Below, one piece after another: positions 46,427 through 55,143 of a stretch of 64,000 nt of DNA. Below the pieces are notes generated by a model. The model did not search any database, was not told the DNA's origin, and saw nothing but the letters and a program-made list of their open reading frames with translations. Location: the NCBI GenBank assembly GCA_020072765.1, contig JAIQGD010000001.1, positions 1 through 64,000 of the forward strand, written 5' to 3'. The DNA is from Terriglobia bacterium (GTDB lineage Bacteria; Acidobacteriota; Terriglobia; Acidiferrales; UBA7541). The translations under genes were made by a program, and so were the position numbers. Positions within the stretch are counted from its first letter, which is position 1. Every line of letters starts with the position of its first letter.

Positions 46427-46684
46427 ATGGCGGGCCCAAGGCATGAGGCACGGCTTCGGGAATGCAGGCGGCCGTGCTGCGGAAGCTGCGGTGTCGGTAG
46501 GCTTCCCCGGATTCCTGCGGAGACGCGATACATGCGACCAGTCCTCATAAAGACCTCTTACGCGCAGATCGGCAAGGGCACCACGCCTCCGTTCGGATCC
46601 AGCCTGAACCAGACACAAATCAATCAAGTGATCGCGTACATCCGGGAGTTGGACAAGAAACACGCCACCATGAACCCGCATTGA
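46427..46684 (+). pseudogene. Remnant of a c-type cytochrome (C-terminal end only)
   Basis: The last 45 residues (KTSYAQIGKGTTPPFGSSLN ... INQVIAYIRELDKKH) match the C-terminal half of a class I cytochrome c as seen in the cytochromes at 27314 and 29294. The haem motif is absent upstream (only CCGSCGVG), and the axial Met of the usual GKG-x-MPPF is replaced (GKGTTPPF). A short translation product from the ATG at 46532 is possible. It is probably a decayed first gene of the operon that follows 8 bases later. Confidence 0.6.
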
Positions 46685-46691
46685 TGCGGCG

Positions 46692-47414
46692 GTGACGCGC
46701 AGGTCCGAGGTGAACGGCGCTCGCGGGAAGGCGGGTGATCCTTTGCACACGAAACAGAACGGGCAGTGGCGGAATCTTCGCGCATGGAGAGGCTGGTCGG
46801 CCGTTTTGATGGCGGCCGCACTCGTCATCGTCGCCAGCTTGTGCGGCGTCCGTGCAGTAAGAGGACAAACTTTCCTGATTCTGGCAGCGGGCGCGGAGCC
46901 TGGCGCCGGGCCCGGAGTCCCGCCGGACTCCTCGGTTTTCACGCCCGCCCACCGCTCCTTTCTGGATGCCGTGAAGGAATACTTCGGTATCCAATCCACA
47001 CCGGTGCAGCCGATTGCCTTCACCCACAAGATTCACCTCCAGAACGGCCTGCAGTGCACGAATTGCCATGCGGGCGTCACGCAGGGCCCCAATGCCGGAT
47101 ACCCCAGCATCACCTTCTGCATGGCCTGCCACCAAGCCATCGCCGCGGACAAGCCTGAAATCAAGAAACTGACCGCGTACGCCGCGAATGGCCAGGAACC
47201 GCCCTGGCAACGCGTCTACTGGTTTTATCCCACGGCACACGTCCGGTTCCAGCATGCCCCCCACATCCGCAATGACATTGCCTGCGAGCAATGCCACGGC
47301 GATCTGGCCCAGCAGACCGTGGCGGTAAAAACCAAGAATCTCAACATGAACTTTTGCCTGACCTGCCACAAGGCCAAGGGAGTTTCAGTGGACTGCATGA
47401 CGTGTCACTACTAG
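46692..47414 (+). CDS. Pentahaem cytochrome c subunit (ActA/QrcA-like)
   Basis: This protein has an N-terminal membrane anchor (WSAVLMAAALVIVASLCGV) and five CXXCH sites: CTNCH, CMACH, CEQCH, CLTCH and CMTCH, ending at the C-terminus. Histidine-rich segments (IAFTHKIHLQNG, HVRFQHAPHIRND) supply distal ligands, as in class III cytochromes. Position, anchor and haem number match ActA, the pentahaem subunit of alternative complex III, and are similar to QrcA. It would receive electrons from the iron-sulfur and MopB subunits and pass them to soluble cytochrome c. The start is uncertain: GTG 46692 (track), GTG 46710 or TTG 46743. Confidence 0.85.
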   Translation: MTRRSEVNGARGKAGDPLHTKQNGQWRNLRAWRGWSAVLMAAALVIVASLCGVRAVRGQTFLILAAGAEPGAGPGVPPDSSVFTPAHRSFLDAVKEYFGIQSTPVQPIAFTHKIHLQNGLQCTNCHAGVTQGPNAGYPSITFCMACHQAIAADKPEIKKLTAYAANGQEPPWQRVYWFYPTAHVRFQHAPHIRNDIACEQCHGDLAQQTVAVKTKNLNMNFCLTCHKAKGVSVDCMTCHY

Positions 47415-47477
47415 CGCCTCGCTGCAACGCTGGCGCTTACGACGCTCGACACGAACGAGCCGAGGAGATCTGAACCG

Positions 47478-49766
47478 ATGAAACGCCGAACGTTCCTGAA
47501 ACTTTCCACAGTGGGCGGTGCTGGCGCCGCGCTGGCCGGGTGCGGCGAACAGACGAATCAGCTGATTCGTTTCATCCCGGACGAAACGCTGGTGCCGGGC
47601 GTGGCCACATGGAGACCCGGCATCTGCACGCTATGCCCCGCGGGTTGCGGCCTGCAAGTGCGGATCATGGAAGGCGACGCCGAGGTGATCCGGAACGGCC
47701 AAGCCGGCGTTGTGAAAATGGGACTGGCCAAGAAACTGGAAGGCAACCCGCAGCATCCCGTGAATCACGGCACGTTGTGCGCTCGTGGCCAGGCCGGTCT
47801 GCAAGTCACCTTCAATCCCGATCGTGTGCGGCATCCCCTGAAGCGCGTGGGACCGCGCGGCTCGGGAAAATTTGCCGAGATCAGCTGGGACGAAGCCCTT
47901 CAGGAACTTCTCACCCATCTCTCCCCGCTGGCTTCCCCCGGCTCCGCTCATTCGATGGCCTTCCTGGCGGGCCCGCTCCGGGGACAACGGCGCGTGTTGA
48001 TCGAGCGATTTCTCTCCGCGTTTGGCGCCGCGCAGTTTGTTCCTTTCGAGTTGTTCGACGATTCGGTGTTGCGGGCGGCCAACCAGCTCAGCTTCGGCCG
48101 CGACCAACTGCCGACATTTGACCTCGCCGAGTCCAATTTCGTGATGTCGTTTGGCGCGGACTTCCTGGGCACATGGAATTCCCCGATGGCCCAAAGTGTC
48201 GCGTACGGGATCATGCGCCGGAATCGTCCGGGCGCCCGCGGAAAATTCGTGCAGGTCGAATCGCGCATGTCCCAGACCGGAGCGAACGCAGACGAGTGGA
48301 TCCCGGCCCATCCCGGCACCGAGGGTCAACTGGCCCTGGGGATCGCTCACATCATCCTGAGCGAGCACCACCGGTCGCCAGAGGCCGCCGGCGCCGCCGG
48401 ATCACGCATCGAAGGATGGCACAACGGTTTGCCGGAGTATTCCCCCGAGGCGGTTGCATGGAAGACGGGAGTTCCTCCGCAAACGATCATGCGGTTGGCG
48501 CGCGAGATGGCCGTGCAAACACCGGCTGTCGCCATCGTGGGAGGCGCCCCTCTCGCCCAGACCAATGGATTGTTCACCGCGCTCGCAATCAACGCTCTCA
48601 ATGCCCTCCTGGGCGGCGTCGGAAAGCCTGGTGGCCTTCAGTTCACGCCTCGGCCTCCGTTGCCCGGCCATGGATCGTCCGAGACGAATTCGAAGGGACT
48701 GACTGGCACTTCGGTTCGTTCGCTGGCGCAACATATTCTCTCCGGCCAGGCGCGCACGGTCGAATCGCTCCTGCTGTACGAGGCGAATCCCGTGTTCGCC
48801 ACACCAGCGACGTGGCACGTGAAGGAGGCTCTGGAAAGCGTCCCCTTCATCGCCAGCTTGGGCCACTTCATTGATGAAACGAGCGTTCTCGCCGACCTGA
48901 TTCTCCCCGACCATTCCTACCTGGAGTCGTGGATGGATGACGTCCCGGAATCCGGGACCACCGCGGCCGTGGTGAGTGTGGCGCCACCGGCCATGCACCC
49001 TTTGCACAACACGCGCGCGATGCCGGACGTCCTTCTCGACGTCGCCCACCGCCTGGGGGGACGGGCAAGCCAGGCACTGCCGTGGAAGAGCTATGAAGAG
49101 ATGCTGCAGGCGGCGCTCGCTCCTCTCGCGCATTCTCCTAGCTCGATCACCGCCAGCAGCCCGGACGACTTCTGGACAAAAGTAAAAGACCAGGGCGGCT
49201 GGTGGAGCGCGAAAGGCAGCGCTGCACCCGAACGAGAGAGTGCCGCCCATGCCGTCCCTGCGCTGAAGAACGAAGAGGCACAGTTCGATGGACCGGCTCC
49301 TGGGTATCCGTTCTACTTTCTGCCTTACGCTTCGCAACAGTTCTTCGACGGGCGGCACGCCAATCTTCCCTGGATGCAGGAACTGCCGGAAGTTCTTTCG
49401 ACCGGAATGTGGGGCACCTGGGTGGAGATCAACCCGCAGACCGCGGCGACGCTGAAAATCGAACAGGGCGACCTTCTGGAAGTGGCGTCGCGGCACGGCT
49501 CGGTCCGCGCGCCCGCTCTGCTGTCGCCGGGCATTGCACCGGACGTCGTCGCCATGCCGGTCGGCCAGGGACACGTGGAATACGGCCGCTATGCCAGCGG
49601 CCGCGGCGCGAACCCGATCAAGATCCTCGCGCCGGACGTTGAACGTACCACAGGCTCATTGGCCTGGGCGGGAACCCGCGTGAGTGTCGCAAAGGCAGGG
49701 ACCGGCGAGCTAATTCTGCTGTCGGGCGGCCCCACCAAGTGGAGCCAGGAGAGAGTGAGGCGGTAA
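47478..49766 (+). CDS. Molybdopterin oxidoreductase-family subunit (ActB1/QrcB-like), Tat lipoprotein
   Basis: The 762-residue protein starts with a Tat-like signal (KRRTFLKLSTVGGAGAAL) and a lipobox (LAGCGEQ), so it is probably an exported lipoprotein. It retains a [4Fe-4S] motif (CTLCPAGCG ... GTLCARGQ). The MopB fold continues with NFVMSFGADFLGTWNSPM, VAIVGGAPLAQTNG and the C-terminal MGD-type domain (GMWGTWVEINPQTAATLKIEQGD). In alternative complex III this fold is the N-terminal half of ActB and binds no molybdopterin; in Qrc it is a separate subunit, as here. It forms the periplasmic base of the complex with the ferredoxin subunit next to it. Confidence 0.87.
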   Translation: MKRRTFLKLSTVGGAGAALAGCGEQTNQLIRFIPDETLVPGVATWRPGICTLCPAGCGLQVRIMEGDAEVIRNGQAGVVKMGLAKKLEGNPQHPVNHGTLCARGQAGLQVTFNPDRVRHPLKRVGPRGSGKFAEISWDEALQELLTHLSPLASPGSAHSMAFLAGPLRGQRRVLIERFLSAFGAAQFVPFELFDDSVLRAANQLSFGRDQLPTFDLAESNFVMSFGADFLGTWNSPMAQSVAYGIMRRNRPGARGKFVQVESRMSQTGANADEWIPAHPGTEGQLALGIAHIILSEHHRSPEAAGAAGSRIEGWHNGLPEYSPEAVAWKTGVPPQTIMRLAREMAVQTPAVAIVGGAPLAQTNGLFTALAINALNALLGGVGKPGGLQFTPRPPLPGHGSSETNSKGLTGTSVRSLAQHILSGQARTVESLLLYEANPVFATPATWHVKEALESVPFIASLGHFIDETSVLADLILPDHSYLESWMDDVPESGTTAAVVSVAPPAMHPLHNTRAMPDVLLDVAHRLGGRASQALPWKSYEEMLQAALAPLAHSPSSITASSPDDFWTKVKDQGGWWSAKGSAAPERESAAHAVPALKNEEAQFDGPAPGYPFYFLPYASQQFFDGRHANLPWMQELPEVLSTGMWGTWVEINPQTAATLKIEQGDLLEVASRHGSVRAPALLSPGIAPDVVAMPVGQGHVEYGRYASGRGANPIKILAPDVERTTGSLAWAGTRVSVAKAGTGELILLSGGPTKWSQERVRR

Positions 49767-49805
49767 TCAGGAACCGCGCACAAACGGCCATGAGGAGAAA
49801 CGCTG

Positions 49806-50507
49806 ATGGCGCATAGATGGGGAATGGTAATCGACCTCGACCGCTGCACCGGCTGCGAGGCATGTGTGGCGGCGTGCCACGCCGAAAACAACATCGCCAC
49901 CGTTGACGCGGCGCAGGCCGCCAACGGCCGGACCATGCACTGGATCCATGTGGAGCGCTATTGGGAAGGCGAGTTCCCGAACGTGCGCGCGAGGTTTCAA
50001 CCGGTCCTCTGCCAGCAGTGCGATGCGGCTCCCTGTGAGCCGGTCTGCCCCACGTATGCGAGTTATCACAACTCGGACGGTCTCAACGCCCAGGTTTACA
50101 ACCGGTGTATCGGCACTTTTTATTGCGCCGATGCCTGTCCTTATACGGCGCGGTACTTCAACTGGTTTAATCCGGTTTGGGACAAGCCGCTGAATCTCCA
50201 GCTCAATCCCGATGTCTCGGTCCGCGGGGTCGGCGTGATGGAAAAATGCACGTTTTGCATCCAGCGCATCACTGCGGCAGAGATCCAGGCGAAGGCAGAG
50301 AACCGCGACGTGAAGGACGGGGAGGTCAAACCGGCCTGCGTGCAGTCCTGTCCCACGGCGGCCATGGTTTTCGGGGATCTGGAGGATCCGAGCAGCCAGG
50401 TCTCTCGCCTGGCGGGTTCGATGCGAGCCACCACGCTGCTTGCCGAAGTAGGCACGTTTCCCAAAGTCATCTATCTCGAAAGAGAGTCTTCGCATGCCAA
50501 CGAATAG
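49806..50507 (+). CDS. Iron-sulfur subunit of the complex III-like enzyme (ActB2/QrcC-like)
   Basis: This 233-residue ferredoxin-type subunit has four cluster sites. Two are complete: CTGCEACVAAC with CPTA, and CTFCIQRI with CVQSCPTA; CQQCDAAPCEPVC completes another. The set NRCIGTFYCADACPY has Thr where the second Cys is expected. The same replacement occurs in ActB and PsrB-like proteins and is associated with a [3Fe-4S] cluster. RGVGVMEKCTFCIQRI is typical of the complex III group. In most alternative complex III enzymes this domain is fused to the MopB subunit. It has no signal of its own and would be carried with its Tat-exported partner. It overlaps the NrfD gene by 14 bases. Confidence 0.88.
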   Translation: MAHRWGMVIDLDRCTGCEACVAACHAENNIATVDAAQAANGRTMHWIHVERYWEGEFPNVRARFQPVLCQQCDAAPCEPVCPTYASYHNSDGLNAQVYNRCIGTFYCADACPYTARYFNWFNPVWDKPLNLQLNPDVSVRGVGVMEKCTFCIQRITAAEIQAKAENRDVKDGEVKPACVQSCPTAAMVFGDLEDPSSQVSRLAGSMRATTLLAEVGTFPKVIYLERESSHANE

Positions 50508-51903
50508 CATGGCGCAGGCCAATGTGATTGATATTAAAGACGAACAGGTCCGCGAGGATCTGCTGCGGCCGTTATTCCATACGTCTCGGCGATTCTACGT
50601 CCTCGTATTTCTCCTGGTGGCCATTGGCCTTCCCGGCATCGTGACCTTTGTATATCAGATCTACACGGGGATGGGCGTGTCGGGGCTTACGCGCCCTATT
50701 TTCTGGGGCTTCTATGTCACGAACTTTGTTTTCTGGATCGGTATCAGTCACGCGGGAACGCTGATTTCCGCCATTCTTCGCCTGGTCAACGCCACTTGGC
50801 GGCGTCCGGTCACTCGCTGCGCCGAAGCGATCACCGTTTTTGCCCTGGCGATCGGCGCTCAGTACCCGATCATTCACCTTGGCCGCTCCTGGTTGTTTTT
50901 CTGGCTGGTGCCGTATCCCAGCGAACGCGGCATCTGGCCGAATTTCCGATCTCCTCTGGTTTGGGACTTCTTCGCCATCAGCACGTACATCACGGGCAGC
51001 TTGACTTTTTTGCTTCTCCCGATCATTCCGGATTGGGCCATGGTGCGGGATCGGGCGACGGGGTTGCGCAAACGAATCTACACCGTCCTTGCCTTCGGCT
51101 GGCGAGGCACGCCTCGGGAATGGCATCGGCTCGAAATGGCCATGAAAATCATGGCCGTCACCATCCTTCCTGTCGCGGTCTCCGTTCACACGATTGTGTC
51201 GTGGGACTTCGCCATGGCGCCCGTCCCCATGTGGCACTCCACCGTCTTCGGCCCGTACTTCGTGGCGGGAGCCATCTTCAGCGGGATTGCGGCCCTGATT
51301 ATCGCCATGGCCCTGTTGCGCAAGACCCTGCATCTGGAGGCTTACCTGAAACCCAGCCACTTCAGCAATCTGGGGAAGCTTCTGCTGGTGATGAGCCTGC
51401 TGTGGATCTACTTCATCTTCGCCGAACGGCTGACCGTGTGGTACGGCAACCAGCCGGCCGAGATGGCTGCCTTCTGGTCCATTCAAAGCGGGAGATTCGC
51501 AATTCTGTTCTGGACGATGGTCACCTGCAATTTCCTGATTCCGTTTCCGATTCTCGCGATCAAAAAACTGCGGACCATCACTGGCACCGTGATTGCGGCC
51601 TCGACGATCGTCGTGGGAATGTGGCTGGAGCGCTTTTTAATCGTGGTTCCTCCCCTGGAGCACAAATACCTCCCCTACGACTGGGGAAGATATCACCCGA
51701 GTTGGGTCGAGATCATGATTACAGTCGGGACAGCGTCGGGCATGGTCCTGCTGTACGTTCTATTCGCAAAGTTCGTGCCGCTGATTTCGATTTGGGAATT
51801 GAAAGGCGGGCAGCACACGAATCCCGTTCCGCATCAGGCGCAGCCCGCGGTGGCCGGGACCCAGGTTCGCCTGGACCCCACTTTGCCGGCAGCCAATAGC
51901 TAA
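50494..51903 (+). CDS. NrfD/PsrC-family quinone-binding membrane subunit (ActC-like)
   Basis: The 469-residue integral membrane protein has about ten helices and the ActC-type segments RPIFWGFYVTNFVFWIGISHAGTLISAILRL, WRRPVTRCAEAITVFAL, PLVWDFFAISTYITGSLTFL, HTIVSWDFAMAPVPMWHSTVFGPYFVAGAIFSG and FAERLTVWYGNQPAEM, all well conserved in alternative complex III and Qrc. It oxidises menaquinol at the periplasmic side and passes electrons to the FeS subunit. ATG 50494 overlaps the previous gene; ATG 50509 is an alternative. The DUF3341 gene follows after 6 bases. Confidence 0.92.
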   Translation: MPTNSMAQANVIDIKDEQVREDLLRPLFHTSRRFYVLVFLLVAIGLPGIVTFVYQIYTGMGVSGLTRPIFWGFYVTNFVFWIGISHAGTLISAILRLVNATWRRPVTRCAEAITVFALAIGAQYPIIHLGRSWLFFWLVPYPSERGIWPNFRSPLVWDFFAISTYITGSLTFLLLPIIPDWAMVRDRATGLRKRIYTVLAFGWRGTPREWHRLEMAMKIMAVTILPVAVSVHTIVSWDFAMAPVPMWHSTVFGPYFVAGAIFSGIAALIIAMALLRKTLHLEAYLKPSHFSNLGKLLLVMSLLWIYFIFAERLTVWYGNQPAEMAAFWSIQSGRFAILFWTMVTCNFLIPFPILAIKKLRTITGTVIAASTIVVGMWLERFLIVVPPLEHKYLPYDWGRYHPSWVEIMITVGTASGMVLLYVLFAKFVPLISIWELKGGQHTNPVPHQAQPAVAGTQVRLDPTLPAANS

Positions 51904-51909
51904 GGATGG

Positions 51910-52443
51910 ATGGACTTTATGAATGCTATCTATGGGCTCTTTCCTGATTCACAGAGTGCACGACGCGCGGTCGCAACTCTCCGTGCGGAGAGCTCTCGCC
52001 TCCACTTCGTCCCCGAGGCCATCGTCATTATTTCTGCCGCGCCACTCGAGGAAGAAGGCTTCGGTTGGGAGGAGCAACACTCAATCATGCCCTGGCTCGC
52101 CCCGCTGGGCGCCATTGTGGGAGGCACATGCGGGTACCTGCTTTCGGCTTTTACCCAACGCACCTATCCCCTGCCCACCGGCGGCATGCCCATCGTGGCG
52201 ATGTGGCCCACGGGAATCATCATGTACGAACTGACGATGCTGGGAGCCATTCTCACGACAATCGTGGCGTTTCTGGTCAGTGCGCAGCTGCCTCACTATG
52301 GAAAGCACGTCTATGATCCGGAAGTGACCAACGGAAAAATTCTGGTGGGCGTGGCCGATCCGGACCCCAATTGCCGGGGCGAAATCGAGAAACACCTTCA
52401 CGCAAGCGGTGCCGCGCAAGTTAAGGAATTCTCGAAGGAGTAG
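51910..52443 (+). CDS. DUF3341 membrane subunit (ActD-like)
   Basis: The 177-residue protein has an N-terminal regulatory-like alpha/beta segment (IYGLFPDSQSARRAVATLRA), two helices (MPWLAPLGAIVGGTCGYLL and ELTMLGAILTTIVAFLV) and a C-terminal domain of about 55 residues (ILVGVADPDPNCRGEIEKHL ... GAAQVKEF). This is the layout of DUF3341/ActD, which packs between the two membrane halves of alternative complex III. Its presence distinguishes the operon from Qrc. No ActE or ActF gene follows on the same strand. Confidence 0.88.
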   Translation: MDFMNAIYGLFPDSQSARRAVATLRAESSRLHFVPEAIVIISAAPLEEEGFGWEEQHSIMPWLAPLGAIVGGTCGYLLSAFTQRTYPLPTGGMPIVAMWPTGIIMYELTMLGAILTTIVAFLVSAQLPHYGKHVYDPEVTNGKILVGVADPDPNCRGEIEKHLHASGAAQVKEFSKE

Positions 52444-52581
52444 GCCGGAATCGCAGGGCTGGCTGCGCGATTACGAATCTCCAGACGTTTGCACGTCCTC
52501 GATGGCATCCGCTGCCGGCGGTCCCTCACGTTCAATTCGTACGCCGTTCGAGCTGCTTTGATCGAAGGAAACTGCCGTCCG

Positions 52582-53043
52582 CTATTGATTCAGCAGCGGG
52601 ATGTTCTTGGCCTGCGGTGGCGGGGGCAAGGTTTTCAGAAACGCGTAGATATCCGCGAGATCCTGGTCCGACGCAACCTTGGCGGTATAGGGAGGCATCG
52701 TGCCCGCCGGATGGCGGACATATTGCAAGAACGCTGCAAACGGAATCGCGTCCGGGCCCAGACGCGGGCCCACGCCGCCGTGAGCGGCGCGGCCGTGGCA
52801 TTCGTAGCATCCATAGGTGGTGAAAAGCTTTTTGCCCGCCTCGGTGTTCCCGGCCGGCGCGGAAACGGATGGCGAAGGCTTCCCCGCCTTCTGCGCCTCC
52901 ACGCGAAAGCACACCAGAAGCAGCGTCACGGCCATCGCCGCGAGGGAGATGAATCGCACGACGCTGAATGCCAGCAATCGAGTGGCCCCCATTCCCTGCG
53001 AAGCGGTCTTCTCGGCCCGGCGGCCTGCAAGCATATTTTTCAC
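52582..53043 (-). CDS. Mono-haem cytochrome c, partner of the ThDP enzyme gene
   Basis: The protein has an N-terminal hydrophobic helix (ISLAAMAVTLLLVCF), a Pro/Ser-rich stretch and one cytochrome c domain: haem site GCYECHGRA, GGVGPRLGP, and Met ligand HPAGTMPPYTA, ending DLADIYAFLKTLP. The track start at 53208 lies inside the upstream gene; the GTG at 53043 with GAGGAGGATAGG upstream is preferred (153 residues). It follows the Tat-exported ThDP enzyme gene by 13 bases, so the two are probably co-transcribed and may be redox partners. It could also serve as the missing ActE of the convergent complex III-like operon. Confidence 0.85.
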   Translation of the reverse strand: MKNMLAGRRAEKTASQGMGATRLLAFSVVRFISLAAMAVTLLLVCFRVEAQKAGKPSPSVSAPAGNTEAGKKLFTTYGCYECHGRAAHGGVGPRLGPDAIPFAAFLQYVRHPAGTMPPYTAKVASDQDLADIYAFLKTLPPPPQAKNIPLLNQ

Positions 53044-53056
53044 CTGCCTATCCTCC

Positions 53057-55024
53057 TCAGCGCGGCTGCGTGAGCACATCGACGAGCGCCGGTTCCCCGC
53101 GCTTGACCACTTCGATCGCTCGCCGGATGGCCGGCGCGAGATCCTTGGGATCGCTGATGGGGCCTTGCCCGAAGATGCCCATGCTCGCCGCCAGCTTGGA
53201 ATAATCAATGGGCGGATCGGTCAGCGTGGATCCGATGGGCCCGCGCGTGATGCCGCGATTGTGCTGGCTGGCCATGCGCTGCACTTCCATCACTTCCTGA
53301 TGGTAGGCGCGATTGTTGTGCATCATGATCAAGATCGGGATGCGATGGTGCGCCGCGGTCCAGAGCACGCCGGGGGCAAACATCATGTCGCCGTCGTTCT
53401 GAATACTGACAGTCAAGCGGCCGTGCTTGCGGTTGCCCAGCGCGGCCCCAATCGACGCCGGCGCGCCATACCCGACGCCGTACGCACCCTCGCCGCCGAT
53501 ATACTGATAGTGCTTGTCGAAATTCCACAGGCGCAGCGGCCAGCGGTTGACGAACTGGCAGTTCGACACCAGCGACCAGTCTTCGTCCTTGAGCTGCGCC
53601 CACAGCTCCGCGGACATCCGCGCGGTGCTGATCGGGCTGGCGTCCCATCCCGAGGCCGCAGCCTCGCGCGCCTGCTGCATGGCCTGCTCGTGGACGCGGG
53701 CCAGCTTGGCGCCTCGGTCCGCGAACGTCCGTTTGCGGTCATCGGTCAGCTGGCGCTTCACGGCTTCCAGGAGTGACGGCAACGTGGCTTCCGCATCCGC
53801 CGCAATCGCCAGATCCAGCGGCTGATACCTTTGCACCTCCTGATAGTTGCTCTTCATATACAAATCGTTGGCCGTGATGCTGAGGAGCTTGGTCCCGGGT
53901 TTGGTGACCACTTCCCCACTGCGGTAGACCTGCCCGCGAACTCGGTGGACGGTGCCCCAGAAATCGGTGAGTTCGAGGCCGGCAATCACGTCCGCCCCGG
54001 CGATGGCCGCGCCGCCGCGTTCGGTCTGGTTGAGGGGATGCCGCGTGGGGAAATTCATGCGGTTGTTGCGGTCGATCACGGCTGCTTGCAATGTTTCGGC
54101 GAGTTCGATGGTGAGGGCCAGGCCCGCCGGGGTGCGCGCGGAACGGTCGAGAACGAGTACTGGGTTTTCAGCCGCCACCAGCAAACGAGCGGCCTCCGCC
54201 ACAGCGTCGGGATCACCCGCGGGAGGCGACGTCATCGTCAGCTTCGGGACCGCCGGATCCGGCCATTCTGGAATGGGCCGCTCCTGCAGTTCGTGATCAG
54301 CGACCAGGGCCACCGGCATGGTCGGCGGAGTCATGGCGATCTTGTACGCCCGCACCGTGGACTCGGCGAAATGCGTGAGCGAGACCGGCTGGTCGTCCCA
54401 TTTCACGAAATCCCGAATCGTGGCGGCGGGGTCCTGCGCGCTATGGACCCAGTCCACGAACCCGAAGCGCGCGGCGGCATCGCCAAAATTGCCCAGCATC
54501 AGAACCACCGGCACGCGGTCGCAATACGCGTCGTAGATGGCCATGGCGGCGTGTTGCAGCCCCACCGTGCCGTGGACGCAGACCAGCAGGGGCTTGCCCT
54601 CGATCTTGGCGTAACCGTGCCCCATGGCCACGGCCGACTCTTCGTGGCAACAGGTGATGAATTCGGGGCTCTGGTTGCCGCCGTAATTGATGAGCGATTC
54701 GTGCAGGCTGCGAAACGTATTGCCGGGATTGGCGCACATGTATTCGAAACCGAGCGACTTGATGACGTCCACCATGAAGTCCGAGCCGGGCCGCTCGACG
54801 ATCTGCAGATCGAGGTTCGCAATCGCGGCCGCCTCGGGAGTTCTCGACGCGGGGGGCGCCAGAGGCGCGGTGGCGTTGCGGCTTTCGGCGGACGCTTGCG
54901 CCTGTGGGGTCTCTTGTGCGTTTCCGGCCAGAGGACTCGCCACCAGGGCGGCCGCCCCGACGGTTGCATTCCTCAGGAAATCACGGCGATCAACGGAGAT
55001 TTTCTTTGGCTTCTTCATGCTCAT
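53057..55024 (-). CDS. Tat-exported thiamine-diphosphate-dependent enzyme (acetolactate synthase/benzoylformate decarboxylase superfamily)
   Basis: The 655-residue protein has a three-domain ThDP fold behind a Tat signal (VDRRDFLRNATVGAAALVAS PLAGNA). The PYR domain has the catalytic-type glutamate in TCCHEESAVAMGHGYA (about residue 128). The PP domain has the cofactor site QNDGDMMF ... IMMHNNRAYH at about residues 543-571, where the usual first Gly of GDG is Asn. The middle domain (EAARLLVAAENPVLVLDRSA) is present but no FAD-specific motif is recognised. Nearly all known members are cytoplasmic, so an exported one is unusual; Tat transports folded cofactor-loaded proteins, which would explain it. 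It is followed by a cytochrome c gene. Likely reaction: oxidative or non-oxidative decarboxylation of a 2-oxo acid; substrate unknown. Confidence 0.82.
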   Translation of the reverse strand: MSMKKPKKISVDRRDFLRNATVGAAALVASPLAGNAQETPQAQASAESRNATAPLAPPASRTPEAAAIANLDLQIVERPGSDFMVDVIKSLGFEYMCANPGNTFRSLHESLINYGGNQSPEFITCCHEESAVAMGHGYAKIEGKPLLVCVHGTVGLQHAAMAIYDAYCDRVPVVLMLGNFGDAAARFGFVDWVHSAQDPAATIRDFVKWDDQPVSLTHFAESTVRAYKIAMTPPTMPVALVADHELQERPIPEWPDPAVPKLTMTSPPAGDPDAVAEAARLLVAAENPVLVLDRSARTPAGLALTIELAETLQAAVIDRNNRMNFPTRHPLNQTERGGAAIAGADVIAGLELTDFWGTVHRVRGQVYRSGEVVTKPGTKLLSITANDLYMKSNYQEVQRYQPLDLAIAADAEATLPSLLEAVKRQLTDDRKRTFADRGAKLARVHEQAMQQAREAAASGWDASPISTARMSAELWAQLKDEDWSLVSNCQFVNRWPLRLWNFDKHYQYIGGEGAYGVGYGAPASIGAALGNRKHGRLTVSIQNDGDMMFAPGVLWTAAHHRIPILIMMHNNRAYHQEVMEVQRMASQHNRGITRGPIGSTLTDPPIDYSKLAASMGIFGQGPISDPKDLAPAIRRAIEVVKRGEPALVDVLTQPR

Positions 55025-55143
55025 CTAGGCAACCTCGGCATGGGCACACAACCAGTCGTCCGGCCCGCAGTATACGACGAATACGATGAAGCGCAAGCCG
55101 CCGGACCGATGCAAAATGCAAGCACCGGCCCGGCAGCCGCGAA

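Noticed and set aside
47631-48371. Minus-strand ORF opposite the MopB subunit gene, with others at 48402-49574
   Set aside because: Composition and overlap show these to be reverse-strand shadows.
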